Shown: one piece after another, positions 54,833 through 56,159 of the stretch
Position numbering within the stretch: position 1 is the stretch's first letter
Layout of the letters: each line of letters starts with the position of its first letter
From: Cladosporium sp. IMV 00045
Taxonomy: Eukaryota; Ascomycota; Dothideomycetes; Cladosporiales; Cladosporiaceae
Length of the DNA stretch: 56,159 bases
Assembly (NCBI GenBank): GCA_001931905.2
Contig: MSJI02000843.1
Span: forward strand, 1 to 56,159
Direction of reading: 5' to 3'
Made by a program: the position numbers and the translations under genes
Notes under the pieces: generated by a model
The model's database searches: none
What the model was told of the DNA's origin: nothing
The model's input: only the letters and a program-made list of their open reading frames with translations

Positions 54833-55923
54833 TGTATTAGTTGTAGGAAATTTGTGGGCTGTGTGAGCAGTAGATTGGAGCGTATCGCAGATAGCTCTGG
54901 GTATCGAACAAGGGTATATCTAAGTGGACGGAAAGGTCGTAAGGGTCTCGTAAAGGGTCTCGCCAGGAGGGTGGAATGAAAGGAATGATGGGACAGTCGA
55001 GTGAACAGATGGTCCTGCCAGAGGCGTGGTTTGCTGGGATGGAGGGTTTATTTAGATTACAGGGCGGCGTCGAGGGATTGCGCATATGGAGGCAATCATC
55101 CGACGTAAGGTCATTACGATTGAATCGTACAGGTTGCAGACTTCATAGGGTTGTTGTTGTTGACTCGCGAGGAGACCGTTGGATTCGGTTTCACGATCAT
55201 GCCGTGAAACCAGTGGCGCGAAATGGGAAAGGAACTCGTCTTCGAAGCCAGGCATCGCGATGCACCATACTGAGCTGCCATTGAGGTATGTACTAAGCAT
55301 TCATTAGTGTCGATCATGACAGCAAGTCATTCATCTTTGCCGTGGTGAACAGAGTTACATGTATATCACTCCCCTAGATGCTAGGGAAGTGCTAGAAGAA
55401 GCCGCCCGTGCCAGCTGCGCACGGCTGATTGCATGGTGCTAACAATGCCACTAATAACGCCTAGCGAAGATGACACTGTCGTGATGTTGCAACAATTCCA
55501 GTAGACTAGAACCAGTGCTGGAAGGAAGTCCTGAAACATGAGCGCATGAGGGCAAGTGTTAGTTACCATTGATGAAGTGAGCCCCAAAAGCCCAGATCGG
55601 TCGAATAAGGGAGATCCGTCAGACGATTGCCATAGACCACCCTTATCGGCTGTCAAGATGAGGTGTCAAAGACAACTCAGCGAAAAGTGTAGGCCCACAC
55701 CTGTGGTCAATTGATGTTGCTGAGATGATCTGACATGAGGTCTGTTGCACGCGATCAGGCCCATTTGCAAATCGTATTGCTTAGATTGGGGAGAAATGAA
55801 ACAGATACACAGATTCAGAAGCAGGAACAGTATTTCATGGTTCTACATGCTCCAGAAAAAAAGCCGCCTTCCCAATCCCGCACCATGTAGCATAGTACAG
55901 CACTGTTTTGCCTGTAGAATAAT
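54833..55923. other. Intergenic, PPxY Rossmann gene to RPS15
   Basis: About 1.1 kb with the promoter side of the PPxY gene and the RPS15 3' flank. Short ORFs only. Confidence 0.5.

Positions 55924-56159
<236 letters not shown>

Overview
The window is nuclear DNA of a filamentous ascomycete (Pezizomycotina). Genes are split by short GT-AG introns, mostly 49-76 nt, often with a CTAAC or CTGAC branch point before the acceptor. They stand singly on both strands with 0.3-2 kb spacers, and every recognisable product has fungal relatives. A Dothideomycete is plausible, but this is inference.

Layout. 1-6.3 kb: an Sds3/Dep1-like Rpd3L subunit cut by the window start, a secreted GH3 glycosidase and an NmrA-like Rossmann protein. 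6.7-9.8 kb: an EF-hand MscS channel. 9.8-17.3 kb: gene-poor, with a telomere-like repeat near 11.4 kb and a small two-exon zinc-ribbon gene at 14.9-15.2 kb. 17.3-23.4 kb: PI-PLC, a small cupin, a mitochondrial ornithine carrier and CGR1. 24.5-33.6 kb: a large unrecognised protein with an in-frame TGA, a carboxylesterase, ATP synthase subunit e and dynein intermediate chain. 35.3-41.1 kb: an Adp1-like ABCG transporter, LSM2 and a BYS1-like secreted protein. 41.4-50.7 kb: an ELMO-family protein, a proline-rich unrecognised protein, an Mpo1-like dioxygenase and ATP1. 50.9-52.1 kb: a degenerate ~98-bp tandem array. 53.9-56.2 kb: a Rossmann-type protein with three PPxY motifs, and the 3' end of RPS15.

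Most genes are unrelated housekeeping functions: mitochondrial ATP synthesis and ornithine transport, RNA and ribosome biogenesis, dynein transport, lipid turnover. I see no biosynthetic cluster, transposon, CRISPR array or clear mobile island. The main surprises are the tandem array with signs of a four-unit higher-order period, four coding frames broken by single-nucleotide shifts plus one in-frame stop (probably residual assembly errors, but unproven), and small multi-exon genes that single-frame ORF scanning misses.
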